Shown piece by piece: positions 46,039 to 55,233 of a stretch of DNA of 64,000 bases. This DNA comes from Leifsonia xyli subsp. xyli str. CTCB07 (lineage in GTDB: Bacteria; Actinomycetota; Actinomycetes; Actinomycetales; Microbacteriaceae): the NCBI RefSeq assembly GCF_000007665.1, contig NC_006087.1, positions 2,170,001 to 2,234,000 on the forward strand, written 5' to 3'. Position 1 is the first letter of the stretch; each line of letters opens with the position of its first letter. Below the pieces are notes generated by a model. The model was not told the origin of the DNA. It saw only the letters and a list, made by a program, of their open reading frames with translations, and made no database searches. Made by a program: the position numbers and the translations under genes.

Positions 46039-47317
46039 GAGGTGCCTGCCTTTGTCTCATGAACGGGATGCCATCGATCTTCTCACCGTTGACGCTCACC
46101 TCGAAATGCAAGTGGCATCCGGTCGAAGCTCCCGTCGTACCGACCCGGGCGAGCGGCTGGCCAGCGCTCACCGACTGCCCAATGCCGACCAGGATGCCGC
46201 CGTTCTGGATGTGGGCGTACCCGCTCTGGACGCCGCCGCCGTGGTCCAGGAGGACGAAGTTGCCGTACGTGCCGTTGGGACCCGCGTAGATCACTGTTCC
46301 GCCGTGCGCGGCGTAGATCGGCGCGCCGCACGACGCCCCGATGTCGATGCCCCTGTGGTAGGTGCTGCCGACACCACCCGGCGAGGGGCGGGGACCGAAC
46401 CCGTCGGTGATCGGGCCGGCCGCAGGAACGGCCCAGCCCTGGGGGCCGACATAGCCACCGGGGAGCCCGGCCGAACCTCGCGCGGCCGCGGCAGCGGCAG
46501 CCGCCGCAACACCGGCCTCGTAGCCCGCGACCGTCTGGGAAGTGGCGTCGCGGAGGGCAGCCAGCTGGGCCTGCATGACGACGATCTGCGTCTGCTGCTC
46601 CGCGAGCTTGCCGGCAGCCGCCTTGGCGGCCTCCACCGCCGCTTTCAGCGCGGCATCGGCCGCGACCCGCAGGCGCTCGCGCTCGGCCTTGGCGACCTCG
46701 GCCTGGTCGGAGAGCGACTTCGCGGTGTTCTGGGCCGTCTTGGCGTCGGAGTAGACCCTGTCGGACTGCTCGACCAGCTTGGACATGCTGCCGAGACCGG
46801 AGAGAAGCTGCTCCGGCGACGCCGTGGTGGCGCCGTTTCCGCGGAGGAAGAGGTTCGCGGTCAGATTTCGGCCGCCGGTGCGGTAGAGCTGCGCGGCCAG
46901 CTTGCCCGCCTGCTCGCCCGCGGCGTCCGCCTTCTCCTTGCTCGCGGCGGCCTGAGCCTCGAGGTCCCTGGCCTTCGTGTCGGCGGTGTCGAACTCCGCC
47001 CCGGCCGCCTGGAGCTCTCTGCCCCGCTGCTCGGCCGCCACCTGCTGCGCAGCGACCTGGCTCTCGAGCTCGGCGATGAGCCCGTTGATCCGATCAACCT
47101 GGGCGCTAGCGGCGGACTCGTTGGCTTTGGCGTTCTGGACGTCCTGCCAGCTGGGGTACTGGTCCGCGTACGCGGGGGCTGCGACGGACCCCACGACAGC
47201 GACCGCGGCGACGGCAGCGGCGGCCAGAGTCGCCCGTATCCTCGCCACCCCCCGCCGGGCTCCCGATCTGCCCGTGCTCGCCTGTCGGCTCTCGATCGTC
47301 TCGCGTCGTATCGTCAC
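46031..47317 (-). CDS. Secreted M23 peptidoglycan endopeptidase
   Basis: The 428-residue product has a signal peptide (AAAAVAAVAVVGSVAAPAYA), the same N-terminal module as its neighbour (YPSWQDVQNAKANESAA) leading into a long coiled coil, and a C-terminal LytM/M23 domain. The zinc ligands are intact: HRGIDIGASCGAPIYAA (HxxxD) and CHLHFEVSVNG (HxH). M23 enzymes cut cross-bridges and often act in division with FtsEX-type activators. The start is GTG 47317. The pair with the NlpC/P60 gene suggests both hydrolases are delivered by the same coiled-coil mechanism. Confidence 0.92.
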   Translation of the reverse strand: MTIRRETIESRQASTGRSGARRGVARIRATLAAAAVAAVAVVGSVAAPAYADQYPSWQDVQNAKANESAASAQVDRINGLIAELESQVAAQQVAAEQRGRELQAAGAEFDTADTKARDLEAQAAASKEKADAAGEQAGKLAAQLYRTGGRNLTANLFLRGNGATTASPEQLLSGLGSMSKLVEQSDRVYSDAKTAQNTAKSLSDQAEVAKAERERLRVAADAALKAAVEAAKAAAGKLAEQQTQIVVMQAQLAALRDATSQTVAGYEAGVAAAAAAAAARGSAGLPGGYVGPQGWAVPAAGPITDGFGPRPSPGGVGSTYHRGIDIGASCGAPIYAAHGGTVIYAGPNGTYGNFVLLDHGGGVQSGYAHIQNGGILVGIGQSVSAGQPLARVGTTGASTGCHLHFEVSVNGEKIDGIPFMRQRQAPLG

Positions 47318-47596
47318 TTCATACCATTCACGTCAGTATCTTCTGTCACACCAGTCTCGCGTCATTCGCAACTTTAGCAACACGAGTTCGGCGCAACCCC
47401 AGCCCGGGGCAGGATGGTGTCACTGGGCAATCTAGCGCCGATCCGCCACACCGCCCGGGCATGAGGCCGGTGTGTGGCGCGAACCCGCCACCCACCGACC
47501 CGCCCGGGCCGCAAACCCGATTCGCAATCCGCCCTGGAGTTCCGTATGCTTATGTGTCGGTGGTCATCGGAAAGCGAAAGCGATTCGGGACAATCC

Positions 47597-47669
47597 GGCC
47601 CCATCGTTTAGTGGCCTAGGACACCGCCCTTTCACGGCGGCAGCACGGGTTCGAATCCCGTTGGGGTCA
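47597..47669 (+). tRNA. tRNA-Glu (anticodon TTC)
   Basis: Acceptor GGCCCCA pairs with TGGGGTC, discriminator A. The anticodon arm CCGCC-CTTTCAC-GGCGG gives UUC. T arm TTCGAAT. CCA is not encoded. Confidence 0.95.
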
Positions 47670-47720
47670 CGGACTCGACCGACGATGACATCCACTACAA
47701 TCGAAAAGCACCACAAGTAA

Positions 47721-47797
47721 GGCCCTGTAGCGCAGTTGGTTAGCGTGCCGCCCTGTCACGGCGGAGGTCGCGGGTTCAAGTCCCGTCAGGGTCGCCA
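47721..47797 (+). tRNA. tRNA-Asp (anticodon GTC)
   Basis: Acceptor GGCCCTG pairs with CAGGGTC, discriminator G, CCA encoded. The anticodon arm CCGCC-CTGTCAC-GGCGG gives GUC. T arm TTCAAGT. Confidence 0.95.
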
Positions 47798-47855
47798 CGG
47801 CGACAAGCCCTTCCCCCGGAAAGGATACCGCCTACCGGGCCATTCCGATGGCCAC

Positions 47856-47928
47856 GGCTCTGTAGCTCAGTTGGTAGAGCGTTCGACTGAAAATCGAAAG
47901 GTCACCGGATCGATGCCGGTCGGAGCCA
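47856..47928 (+). tRNA. tRNA-Phe (anticodon GAA); likely integration target
   Basis: Acceptor GGCTCTG pairs with CGGAGCC, discriminator A. The anticodon arm TTCGA-CTGAAAA-TCGAA gives GAA. An integrase gene begins 40 bp downstream pointing toward it, the usual arrangement where the tRNA 3' end serves as the attachment site. Confidence 0.95.
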
Positions 47929-47968
47929 CCTTGTTTTTCCCGAGTGAATCACTGGTCAAGAAGGTCTA

Positions 47969-49132
47969 TCAGTCCTTCGCCTCTCCTTTCATCTCGTGTT
48001 TCTGGACCATCTCCGGACCATTTATGTGGTTATCGAGTACCGCGGCTGCACGTGATGCTGCACGCGCTCGCGTGTAGATGTCCGTGACCTGGAGCGACGA
48101 GTGGCCGAGGACATCCTTGGTGTCGTTCGCGGACACTCCAGCGTCGAGCATCATCGTCGCGAACGTGTGCCGGAGATCCTTCACTTTGAAGTCCGGCCGC
48201 CCCAGAACAGAGCGAATCATTTCCCAGCCGACAGCACGTTTGAATGTGCCACCAGTAAGCCTTCCTCCGAGAATGCCGTCGAAGAGCAACGCATCGGGTG
48301 CTTTCGCCACCGCAGCTTCTTTCGCGTACGGTTGCAACGCATCGATAAGCGGAACGTGCCGCAGCTTCCGCCCCTTGGTGCCCTGGAGGATCAGTTCCCC
48401 ATTTCTGCCGGGCGAGTAGCTACGCCCGACAATGATGACGCGGTTCGTAAAGTCGACATCTCGCACACGTACTGCCGTGAGTTCGCCAGCGCGCATTCCT
48501 GTAAATGCCAGGACCGCGGCGAACCGCCGATAGTGTCCAGCAGGAATGAGATCCAGAAACACTAAAACCTCCTCCATCGACAACGCGCGTGAGGTGATGT
48601 CCTCAGTGATCTCATCCCGAGGACGAGCTACATCCAGAGCGGCATTCACATCCACGAGACGCCCCCGCCGCGCTGCATCAAGCAATCGACTGAGCAAGGA
48701 GAGCGCGTCGATCTTGGTGGAGGCACTTCCCGACCATCGCGCCATCGCCGCTTCGATCATTGTCGGCGTGATCGCCGAGAGCTTCGCCGATCCTAGACTC
48801 GGCTGCACTCGCAACCTCCATGCCACGGAATAGCCACGCGCCGTAGCAGGTCGCACCGAACCCTCGATGACCGGCCAAAACTCGTCATGCCAGGCTGTGA
48901 GCGTCATCGAACTGCCGACAAACGACGCAGCATCCGCTTTCGCCTTCGCCTTCTACGCCTCGGCGAAGGTTCTGTATGACACCTCCCGCATGCGAGACCC
49001 CTCGGGTGTACTCACGTACACCCTGATCTGGTAGTCGTTCCGGGATGAACGATACCGAATGCCTTCCGGTAGAACCCCACCGGTCTTCGGATCGATCCGC
49101 GCTGCCGCATCCCTACGGGGACGCCCTGCCAT
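47969..49132 (-). pseudogene. Tyrosine integrase with nonsense codon
   Basis: The full frame runs from ATG 49132 (MAGRPRRDAAARIDPKTGG) to the stop at 47969, about 387 codons. It is broken by an in-frame TAG at 48953-48955 after FAEA, about codon 60, in the arm-binding region. The rest is intact: core-binding WHDEFWPVIEGSVRPATARG, first catalytic Arg in FTGMRAGELTAV, DLRHTFATMMLDAG (H and R), LGHSSLQVTDIYTRA (H and Tyr). The downstream frame with a start at 48907 could in principle make a protein without the arm-binding domain. A separate Gly/Lys-rich stretch GTKGRKLRHVPL carries the beta-hairpin Lys. Confidence 0.9.
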
Positions 49133-49341
49133 TATTCAGCTTCCTTCGCAGTGCCGCCCGACTCCAGCAGTTGCTCGATCGTCTGCTCTTTCCAGAGCAG
49201 ATGCTTCCCCATCTGCGAGTCTGGCTCCGGGATGCTCCCGTCGCGCCGCAGCTTGTCGAACGTTGCGACACTCACGCGGCGTCGCGCTGCACTTTCGGCA
49301 CGATTGAGCCACTTTGTGTCTGATTGCAGTGCTTGCGCCAT
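49132..49341 (-). CDS. Excisionase-like small HTH protein
   Basis: The 69-residue product starts at ATG 49341 with GGAG eight bases ahead. It has a MerR/AlpA-type winged helix pattern (KWLNRAESAARRRVSVATFDKLRRDGSIPEPD, then WKEQTIEQLLESG). Its stop overlaps the start of the integrase gene (TAATG), so the two were translated together. Helper function in excision is inferred from size and position. Confidence 0.75.
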   Translation of the reverse strand: MAQALQSDTKWLNRAESAARRRVSVATFDKLRRDGSIPEPDSQMGKHLLWKEQTIEQLLESGGTAKEAE

Positions 49342-49439
49342 GCGTGTCTCCATTCCCTACCCGGATGTACTGAAAAATGATTGTGATCGATGGCTTTTGA
49401 ATGCAAAAATAGGTAGCGATCCACTTTCGTGCGAGAGTT

Positions 49440-49670
49440 TCAGGACGCGTCCGAGAGGGCGCGCCGGGGTTTCATCAGTTCGGCGGCACGGCAACCCAGC
49501 CACACTGCAACGATCTCGATCTCCCCAAGTCCGAAGTCCTGATCGCCATTCCAACGCCGAAGGGCTGCACGGTATCCAAGATGAAGGGCGGCAGCGAGAT
49601 CGCTCGGAGTCTTCCTTTGGACTGACATCTCCGCTCTGATGTTCGCCGTCACGACAGCAGAGAGCGACAT
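49440..49670 (-). CDS. Small phage-type HTH protein (possible repressor)
   Basis: The 76-residue product begins MSLSAVVTANIRAEMSVQ and contains a lambda-type helix-turn-helix pattern (KTPSDLAAALHLGYRAALRRWNGDQDFGLGEIEIVAVWLG). It resembles short repressors or Cro-like regulators of actinobacterial integrated elements. It lies upstream of the excisionase gene on the same strand, across an 85-bp AT-rich gap that may contain its operators. Sequence homology cannot be tested here. Confidence 0.6.
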   Translation of the reverse strand: MSLSAVVTANIRAEMSVQRKTPSDLAAALHLGYRAALRRWNGDQDFGLGEIEIVAVWLGCRAAELMKPRRALSDAS

Positions 49671-49733
49671 TTGCGAAGCCTCGTTAGCCGCTTTGAATTC
49701 CTCTGGTGTAGAGATCTTGTCAAGGACGGCACC

Positions 49734-50360
49734 TCAACCACTCTCTTGGATGAGTGCGGAAAGTTGAAGCATCCCCTCGGTGAGCCGCTTCTGGTTGCCG
49801 CGGGACTTGTACCCACGGGTGACTGAGCGCGTGGACTGGCCTGCGATCTCCATGATGACGTCCTCCGGAACACCCGCCTCGTAGAGAAGATCGATAGTCG
49901 TGTGCCGGAGATCGTGGAGGCGGACGTGTTTGTCCGTCACATTCAGGTCGGCTAGGGCTCGCGGCCACCGTTTCGACTCTGTGTCGGGATCGATTGGCAG
50001 CCCATCCGCGCCAGCGAACAGGAGCCCGTGCGGGTTGGCCCCGGATCGCACAGCGCCAACGCCAAGAGCTGCCTGCGCAGTGTCCATCTGGCGTATCGCG
50101 GTGATGGCGATGAAATCGATCGGCACTCGGGCTGCGCGGAGGGCACGGGCCAGTTCAAGCCCGCTAGCGTCCGGCAGAGTGATGTCGAGCAGGATCAGAT
50201 CGACGGGTTCCGATCGCGCTTGGGCACGAGCGATCTGAGCCTGGGATTGCCGAGCGGAATGCGCGATCCCGGCCAGTTCGAAACCGTCGAGGCGCGTGAG
50301 GTAGTCGGCGTGGGCTTCGGCGGCGATCGGCTCGTCGTCGACCACGAGAACGCGGATCAC
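49734..50360 (-). pseudogene. Response-regulator receiver fused in frame to an integrase tail
   Basis: The frame of 208 codons starts at GTG 50360 (GTGA overlap with the sensor kinase). Residues 1 to about 104 are a CitB/DctR-type receiver domain: MIRVLVVDDEPIAAEAHADY, phosphoacceptor Asp in LILLDITLPDASG, Thr in AITA. It ends at GVGAV, just before the expected conserved Lys-Pro and the output HTH. From about residue 105 the sequence is the C-terminus of a tyrosine integrase: SGANPHGLLFAGADGLPIDP, LHDLRHTTIDLLYEAGV and VTRGYKSRGN with its Tyr. Neither half is functional by family standards. The fusion is in frame and uninterrupted, so a chimeric protein could be made. Confidence 0.88.
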
Positions 50361-51938
50361 GATGCCCCGGCCGGCAGAGTGACGACCACGGTGGTAGGCT
50401 GACGGCGAAAGTGAATGGTACCGCCGTGCTTCTCAACGGTCTGTCGCACGAGGGCCAATCCGATGCCGTGGGCCGTCGTCGTGTCGGTCTTCGTGGTGGA
50501 GCCCATCTCGAAGACGTCGAACTGGTCCGGAACTCCCGCGCCGGTGTCCGTGATCTCGAGCAGCGTGGCTCCGGTGGATCGGGAGAGTGTGAGACCGACC
50601 GCTCGCGGGTGCTCGTTCGCCATGATGGCGTCGAAAGCGTTGTCGAGGAGGTTGCCCAGAACGGTGACCAGTTCCTTGCCGGAGAGAGGAAGCCGCGCCT
50701 GGTCTTCGAGTTCTACGCGAAAAATGATCCCGCGCTCGCTGGCCGTGGCGGATTTCCCCAGGAGCAACGCAGTGAGCACCGGATCGCCGACCCGGTTGCG
50801 GAGCGAATCCGTTAGATCCTGACTCGTGTGCGACGTCCCGGCGATCAGCGCCTTCGCTTCGTCCACCCGATTGAGTTCGAGCAGGGAGACGATGGTGTGG
50901 AGGACATTGGCGTGCTCGTGAGAGTGCGATCGGAGGGTGTCAGCCAGGGTGCGCACCGACTCAACCTCGCCCAAGAGGACCTGAAGGGCGCTCTGGTCGC
51001 GGATCGTCATCACGGCCCCCTGTCCGGCCTTCGCTATCCGGCCCACGGGCACCGCGGACTCCTGGTTGACGAGCAGCATGCGCCCCTGGGCGATGTGGGT
51101 CTCTTCGACCACGCGACGGCCGGAGTCCAGCAGGGTGGCGACATCCTCATCGATGCCCAGCTCCGCCGCGGCACGGGCAGGGGCGTTCTCCGATGCGGGA
51201 GGAAGGCCCAGGAGGTCCGCCGCTTAGTCGTTGTAGAGGACGACTCTGCGCCGCTCATCGGTGAGGACGACTCCCTCGCGAACAGAGTGAAGCACAGACT
51301 CGTAGAACTGGACCATCCGAGCCATCCGCTCGGGCAGCATCCGGACGGTCATCCGGCTCAGGGAGCGCCGGATGACAGCAGCGGCGGCTCCCGGCAACGC
51401 CACGACAGCCAAGACACCGATGAGGAACGGGACCCGGGGCAGCACTTCGCTGCCGAGGCTCGCCGTTCTCACGCCCACGGAGACGATGCCAACGAGTTGC
51501 CCGCCTCGAAGGATGGGCACGACAGCTCGCACCGACGGGCCGAGCGTGCCTGTGTAAGTCTCGGTGATGGTCCTGCCGGCTTGAGCTTCGCTGATCGTGC
51601 CGAGGAAGCGCCGGCCGATCTGGCTGGGATGGGGATGGGTGAAACGGATTCCTTTCGGGCTCATGATCGTGACGAAGTCCACACTCGCAGAGCCGATCAC
51701 AGCCAGCGCATACGGCTGCAAAACCGCAGTGGGATCGTGAGCGAGAACAGCGTCTTTGACAAACGGATCGGAGGCGATGGTCCGGCTGACGACAAGGCTC
51801 TTCTGGGCCGCGTCTTCAGTGACGGCGTTCAGGGCGTCGAGCACGACGATGACCATCAGGACCGAGCCGGTGACGAGCAGGGCGATGACCTGCACACCGA
51901 AAACCCGCCCGGCCAGGCTCCACGAACGCCTACGCATC
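50357..51938 (-). pseudogene. CitA/DcuS-type sensor histidine kinase with nonsense codon
   Basis: The frame runs from ATG 51938 (strong GGAGG) to the stop at 50357, about 527 codons, but contains TAA at 51224-51226 after VVLYND. The N-terminal part has two membrane helices flanking an extracytoplasmic PAS-like sensor (DFVTIMSPKGIRFTHPHPSQIG). Beyond the stop lie a cytoplasmic PAS, the H-box (LRSHSHEHANVLHTIVSLLEL) and the ATPase domain (NLLDNAFDAI, DTGAGVPD, GIGLALVRQTVEKHGG). The family senses C4-dicarboxylates or citrate and signals to the adjacent response regulator. GAA to TAA is the simplest cause of the break. Its partners are broken as well. Confidence 0.92.
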
Positions 51939-52094
51939 CTCGAACCTCCGGCTCCAAGTATGGGCTGCCGAAGAGAGGAAGGGTCGCGAACAGTATGAAC
52001 ACAACGCGGGCTTTCCACCCGGAGGTCAACAGGCTGGAGGGATCACACGCGGAGGGTCGCGACGCGGACGTCACGACCAGATCGGAAAGACCTC

Positions 52095-53437
52095 ATGGCA
52101 ATGGCGCTCAAAGCTTCACGCAGAATGGACCGGAACCACTACCTCTACCTCGCCGTCATCGTGGCGGTTGTCGCTGGCGCTATCGTCGACCTCACCGTCC
52201 CCGATTTCTCCAAGGGGCTCGCCCCTATCGGCACAGGGTTCATCGCCCTCATCCGCATGATGATCGCCCCGGTGATCTTCTGCACGATCGTCATCGGGGT
52301 CGGGTCCATTGCGAAGGCCGCCACCGTCGGAAGAATCGGAGGGCTCGCGCTCGGATACTTCCTGCCGATGTCGGCGCTGGCGCTCGGCATCGGCGTGCTG
52401 GTCGACAATATCGTCCATCCCGGTGAGGGACTCAACATCGCGGGTGCGACGTACACGGCGACCGCAAAGCCCATCAGCACTCAGGATTTCGTGCTCGGAA
52501 TCGTGCCGGCCAGTCTGTTCTCACCGCTCGCATCCGGCACCGTGCTCCAGGTTCTGCTTGTCGCGCTCCTGACCAGCTTCGCACTTCAATCGCTCGGCGA
52601 GAAGGGCGCGCCCCTCCTCGACGGGCTCAAGAACCTGCAGGCGCTCGTGTTCCGCATCCTGTCGATGATCCTCTGGCTGGCCCCGTTCGGCGCATTCGGC
52701 GCCATCGCGGGCGTAGTGGGATCGACCGGATGGGCGGCCATTGTCAGCCTCGCGACCCTCATGGTCGCCTTCTACGCAACCTGCGCGGTGTTCATCGTGG
52801 TCGTCCTCGGGCTGCTCCTCAAGCTCGTCACGGGAGTGAGCATCTTCAGACTCATGGGCTACCTGGGCCGCGAGTACCTCCTGATCGTCGGCACGTCTTC
52901 GTCGGAGGCCGCCCTGCCCCGCCTCATGGCCAAGATGGAGAACGTCGGAGTCTCCAAACCCGTTGTGGGCATCACGGTGCCGGCCGGCTACTCGTTCAAC
53001 CTCGACGGCACGGCGATTTACCTGACGCTGGGGTCGCTCTTCATCGCCAACGGGCTGGGAACGCCGATGTCGATCCCTGAGCAGTTGGGGCTCCTCGAGT
53101 TCATGATCATCGCCTCGAAGGGGGCAGCCGGAGTCACCGGCGCAGGCCTCGCCACGCTCGCCGCGGGCCTGCAGACCTACCGGCCCGATTTGGTGAACGG
53201 CGTTGGCATCATCGTCGGCATCGACCGCTTCATGTCAGAGGCCCGCGCCGTGACGAACTTCACGGCAATGCGGTGGCCACCCTGCTGATCGGCACCTGGA
53301 CACGACAGGTGGACCGTCAGCGTGTCGCTGAGGTGCTCGCGGTTCGCCTGCCCTTCGACGAGGCTCGTTTCGCCGGTCACGATCTCGACGCCACCCCAGC
53401 GGCCCGTGAACGCCTGGCCGATAAACCAGTCGGCTGA
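52095..53437 (+). pseudogene. dctA: C4-dicarboxylate:cation symporter with 3' frameshift
   Basis: The intact part (to about 53262) shows DctA/GltP-type helices and the family signature region: IVGTSSSEAALPRLMAKMENVG, VPAGYSFNLDGTAIYLTLGSLFIA and GIDRFMSEARAVTNFT. Then a one-base deletion shifts the frame, giving AMRWPPC and a stop at 53288. In the -1 frame the expected tail continues GNAVATLLIGTWTRQVDRQRVAEVL and ends at 53437. Truncation removes the end of the last helix and the cytoplasmic tail, including the conserved Asn of TNFTGNAVA that helps bind cation and substrate. Transport is therefore probably lost. It is divergent from the sensor kinase gene, the usual regulatory layout. Confidence 0.93.
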
Positions 53438-55167
53438 TCCCCGGGGAAGCCCGCCGATCTGCACGGAGCGGACTCATCGAAAGTTTCGGTGGGCCGAGCG
53501 GCGTGACAAACAGCGATTCCTGCGAGGAGCAGGAGCGCTGTGAGAGGGGCGAGGAGTCCGATTTCCGAGCCTGTCGCTGCGAGGTCTCCGGTCGTGGTGA
53601 CGGCCAGCGGGACCGGGGGCGAGATCGGAGTTGGGGTCGGGGTCGGAGTTGCGATGGTGATGATGGCCGGTGTCGTTGTCGCGCTGCCGAGGGCGTTGGC
53701 GAACACTGCTCGATAGCTCTGGCTCGCACGGATCGGGTCGGTCTTGTACTGGGTCGCTGTCGCGTCCGGGATGTCCGCCCAGTTTCCGTCGGATGTTTGG
53801 CTCTGCCAGCGAACGGTGGGGGTTTCGTCGCCGTCGGCGGCTGCTGTCAGTGTGAGCGAGTCCCCGGAACTCACGGTCTGGGAAGCCGGGTTCTCTGTGA
53901 TGACCGGGGCCTTGCCGAAGGTGAAACTCCCAGCGGGGAGGCTCTTCCGCTCCCCGAACTGCGTGTAGGAGACGGAAAGCGAGACCGTGCCGCTCCGATG
54001 CGCGGGAGACGTGACCGTCCAGGTCTTCCCACCCTGACTGCTCACAGCAGTGCCGGGAAGCGAACCGAAAAGGACGCCGGTCACCTCCACACCGGCAGCG
54101 ACCTCGATGGGAGTGTGAGCGTTGGCGGTGTCACCCCTGCCGAGCTGACCATAGTCGTTGTCGCCCCAAGCATAGGTGTCGCCATTCTGGCCACGCGCGT
54201 AGACCGACCCCGCTCCTCCCGAGACCGAGACGAACGTCTCCCCGGCAGAGACTGTGACGGCGACCGGAGCGTGAGCGTTGGCGGTGTCACCCCTGCCGAG
54301 CTGACCGTATTCGTTGTCGCCCCAGGCATACGTCTTGCGATCGTCGCCCAGCGCGTAGGCGGAAGAGACTCCTGCGGAGACAGCGGTAAAGCTCACCCCG
54401 GCCGGGACCGCGACGGCGACCGGAACGTGCGCGTCGGCAGTCGTGTCCGTGCCGAGCTGACCATAGCCGTTGAATCCCCAGGCATACGTCTTACCGTCAT
54501 TCCCCAGCGCATAGGCAGAGAGGCTTCCTCCCGATAGGGTGGTAAAGCTCACCCCGGCCGGGACCGCGACGGCGACCGGAACGTGCGCGTCGGCAGTCGT
54601 GTCCGTGCCGAGCTGACCATAGCCGTTGAATCCCCAGGCATACGTCTTACCGTCGTTCCCCACGGCGTAGGCCGACGGGCCGCCGGAGGAGAGGGCGGTG
54701 AATTTCACCCCAGCGGGAAGCATGACTTTGACCGGAGTGTGAGCGTTGACGGTGTCACCCGTGCCGAGCTGACCGTATTCGTTGTCGCCCCAGGCATACG
54801 CATGGCCGTCGTCGCCCAGCGCATAGGCGGACAAGCTTCCCGCAGAGAGGGCGGTGAATTTCACCCCAGCGGGAAGCATGACTTTGACCGGAGTGTGAGC
54901 GTTGACGGTGTCACCCGTGCCGAGCTGACCGTATTCGTTGTCGCCCCAGGCGTACACATTGCCGTCGTCGCCCAGGGCATAGGCGGACAAGCTTCCCGCA
55001 GAGACAGCGGTGAACGTCACCCCCACGGGGCCGATCTGAAGACGGGTGCCTCCGGCGGTCGGGCCGGCATCGGGGGTGATTGTCACGGCCGCGGCGGGGC
55101 TGGCGCCGAGGGAAAGAGCAAGGCAAACGCCGGCGGGGGCGAACAGAGAGGTCAGGGTCTTTTTCAT
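53377..55167 (-). CDS. Cell-wall-anchored RCC1-repeat protein
   Basis: The 596-residue product has a signal peptide (LTSLFAPAGVCLALSLGASPAAA), then ITPDAGPTAGGTRLQI. Six RCC1-type units of about 52 residues follow (each with a core like YALGDDGNVYAWGDNEYGQLG), then VTGVLFGSLPGTAVSS and WTVTSPAHRSGTVSLSVSY. An Ig-like domain comes next (ENPASQTVSSGDSLTLTAAADG), then a Thr/Pro stalk, the sorting motif LAATG, a membrane helix (LLAPLTALLLLAGIAVC) and a tail. RCC1 units build a seven-bladed propeller in eukaryotes, and here probably a surface-exposed one. The 40-residue tail past the helix is unusually long for a sorting signal, so the 3' end may have been extended by a frameshift. It overlaps the broken dctA tail. 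Confidence 0.85.
   Translation of the reverse strand: MKKTLTSLFAPAGVCLALSLGASPAAAVTITPDAGPTAGGTRLQIGPVGVTFTAVSAGSLSAYALGDDGNVYAWGDNEYGQLGTGDTVNAHTPVKVMLPAGVKFTALSAGSLSAYALGDDGHAYAWGDNEYGQLGTGDTVNAHTPVKVMLPAGVKFTALSSGGPSAYAVGNDGKTYAWGFNGYGQLGTDTTADAHVPVAVAVPAGVSFTTLSGGSLSAYALGNDGKTYAWGFNGYGQLGTDTTADAHVPVAVAVPAGVSFTAVSAGVSSAYALGDDRKTYAWGDNEYGQLGRGDTANAHAPVAVTVSAGETFVSVSGGAGSVYARGQNGDTYAWGDNDYGQLGRGDTANAHTPIEVAAGVEVTGVLFGSLPGTAVSSQGGKTWTVTSPAHRSGTVSLSVSYTQFGERKSLPAGSFTFGKAPVITENPASQTVSSGDSLTLTAAADGDETPTVRWQSQTSDGNWADIPDATATQYKTDPIRASQSYRAVFANALGSATTTPAIITIATPTPTPTPISPPVPLAVTTTGDLAATGSEIGLLAPLTALLLLAGIAVCHAARPTETFDESAPCRSAGFPGDQPTGLSARRSRAAGVASRS
54385..54654. repeat. 156-bp RCC1 repeat unit, near-exact tandem pair A
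   Basis: Positions 54385-54498 are identical over 114 bp to 54541-54654, a 156-bp period equal to one RCC1 unit of 52 codons. Adjacent units diverge, so the identity points to recent duplication or gene conversion. Confidence 0.85.
54689..54951. repeat. 156-bp RCC1 repeat unit, near-exact tandem pair B
   Basis: Positions 54689-54795 are identical over 107 bp to 54845-54951, again with 156-bp spacing. This pair is distinct in sequence from pair A. Confidence 0.85.
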
Positions 55168-55233
55168 AGCGAAAGCTCCGGGATCACAGCACGCAGATCC
55201 GTATCGCGGGGTCGAGCGCGATTCGAGGCGGCT

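Larger units (their letters stand above)
47929..50048. mobile_element. Decayed integrated element next to tRNA-Phe
   Basis: The segment carries a tyrosine integrase with a nonsense codon, an excisionase-like HTH gene, a small repressor-like HTH gene and the tail of a second, different tyrosine integrase fused to a host gene. No structural, conjugation or cargo genes remain. I do not see a repeat of the tRNA-Phe 3' end inside the window, so the far attachment site is either lost or was removed by the deletion that made the fusion at about 50048. Confidence 0.7.

Noticed and set aside
54380..54960. Possible CRISPR array
   Set aside because: The regular 156-bp repeats are in-frame RCC1 coding units, far too long and without unique spacers of CRISPR size. 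No array was seen elsewhere in the window.
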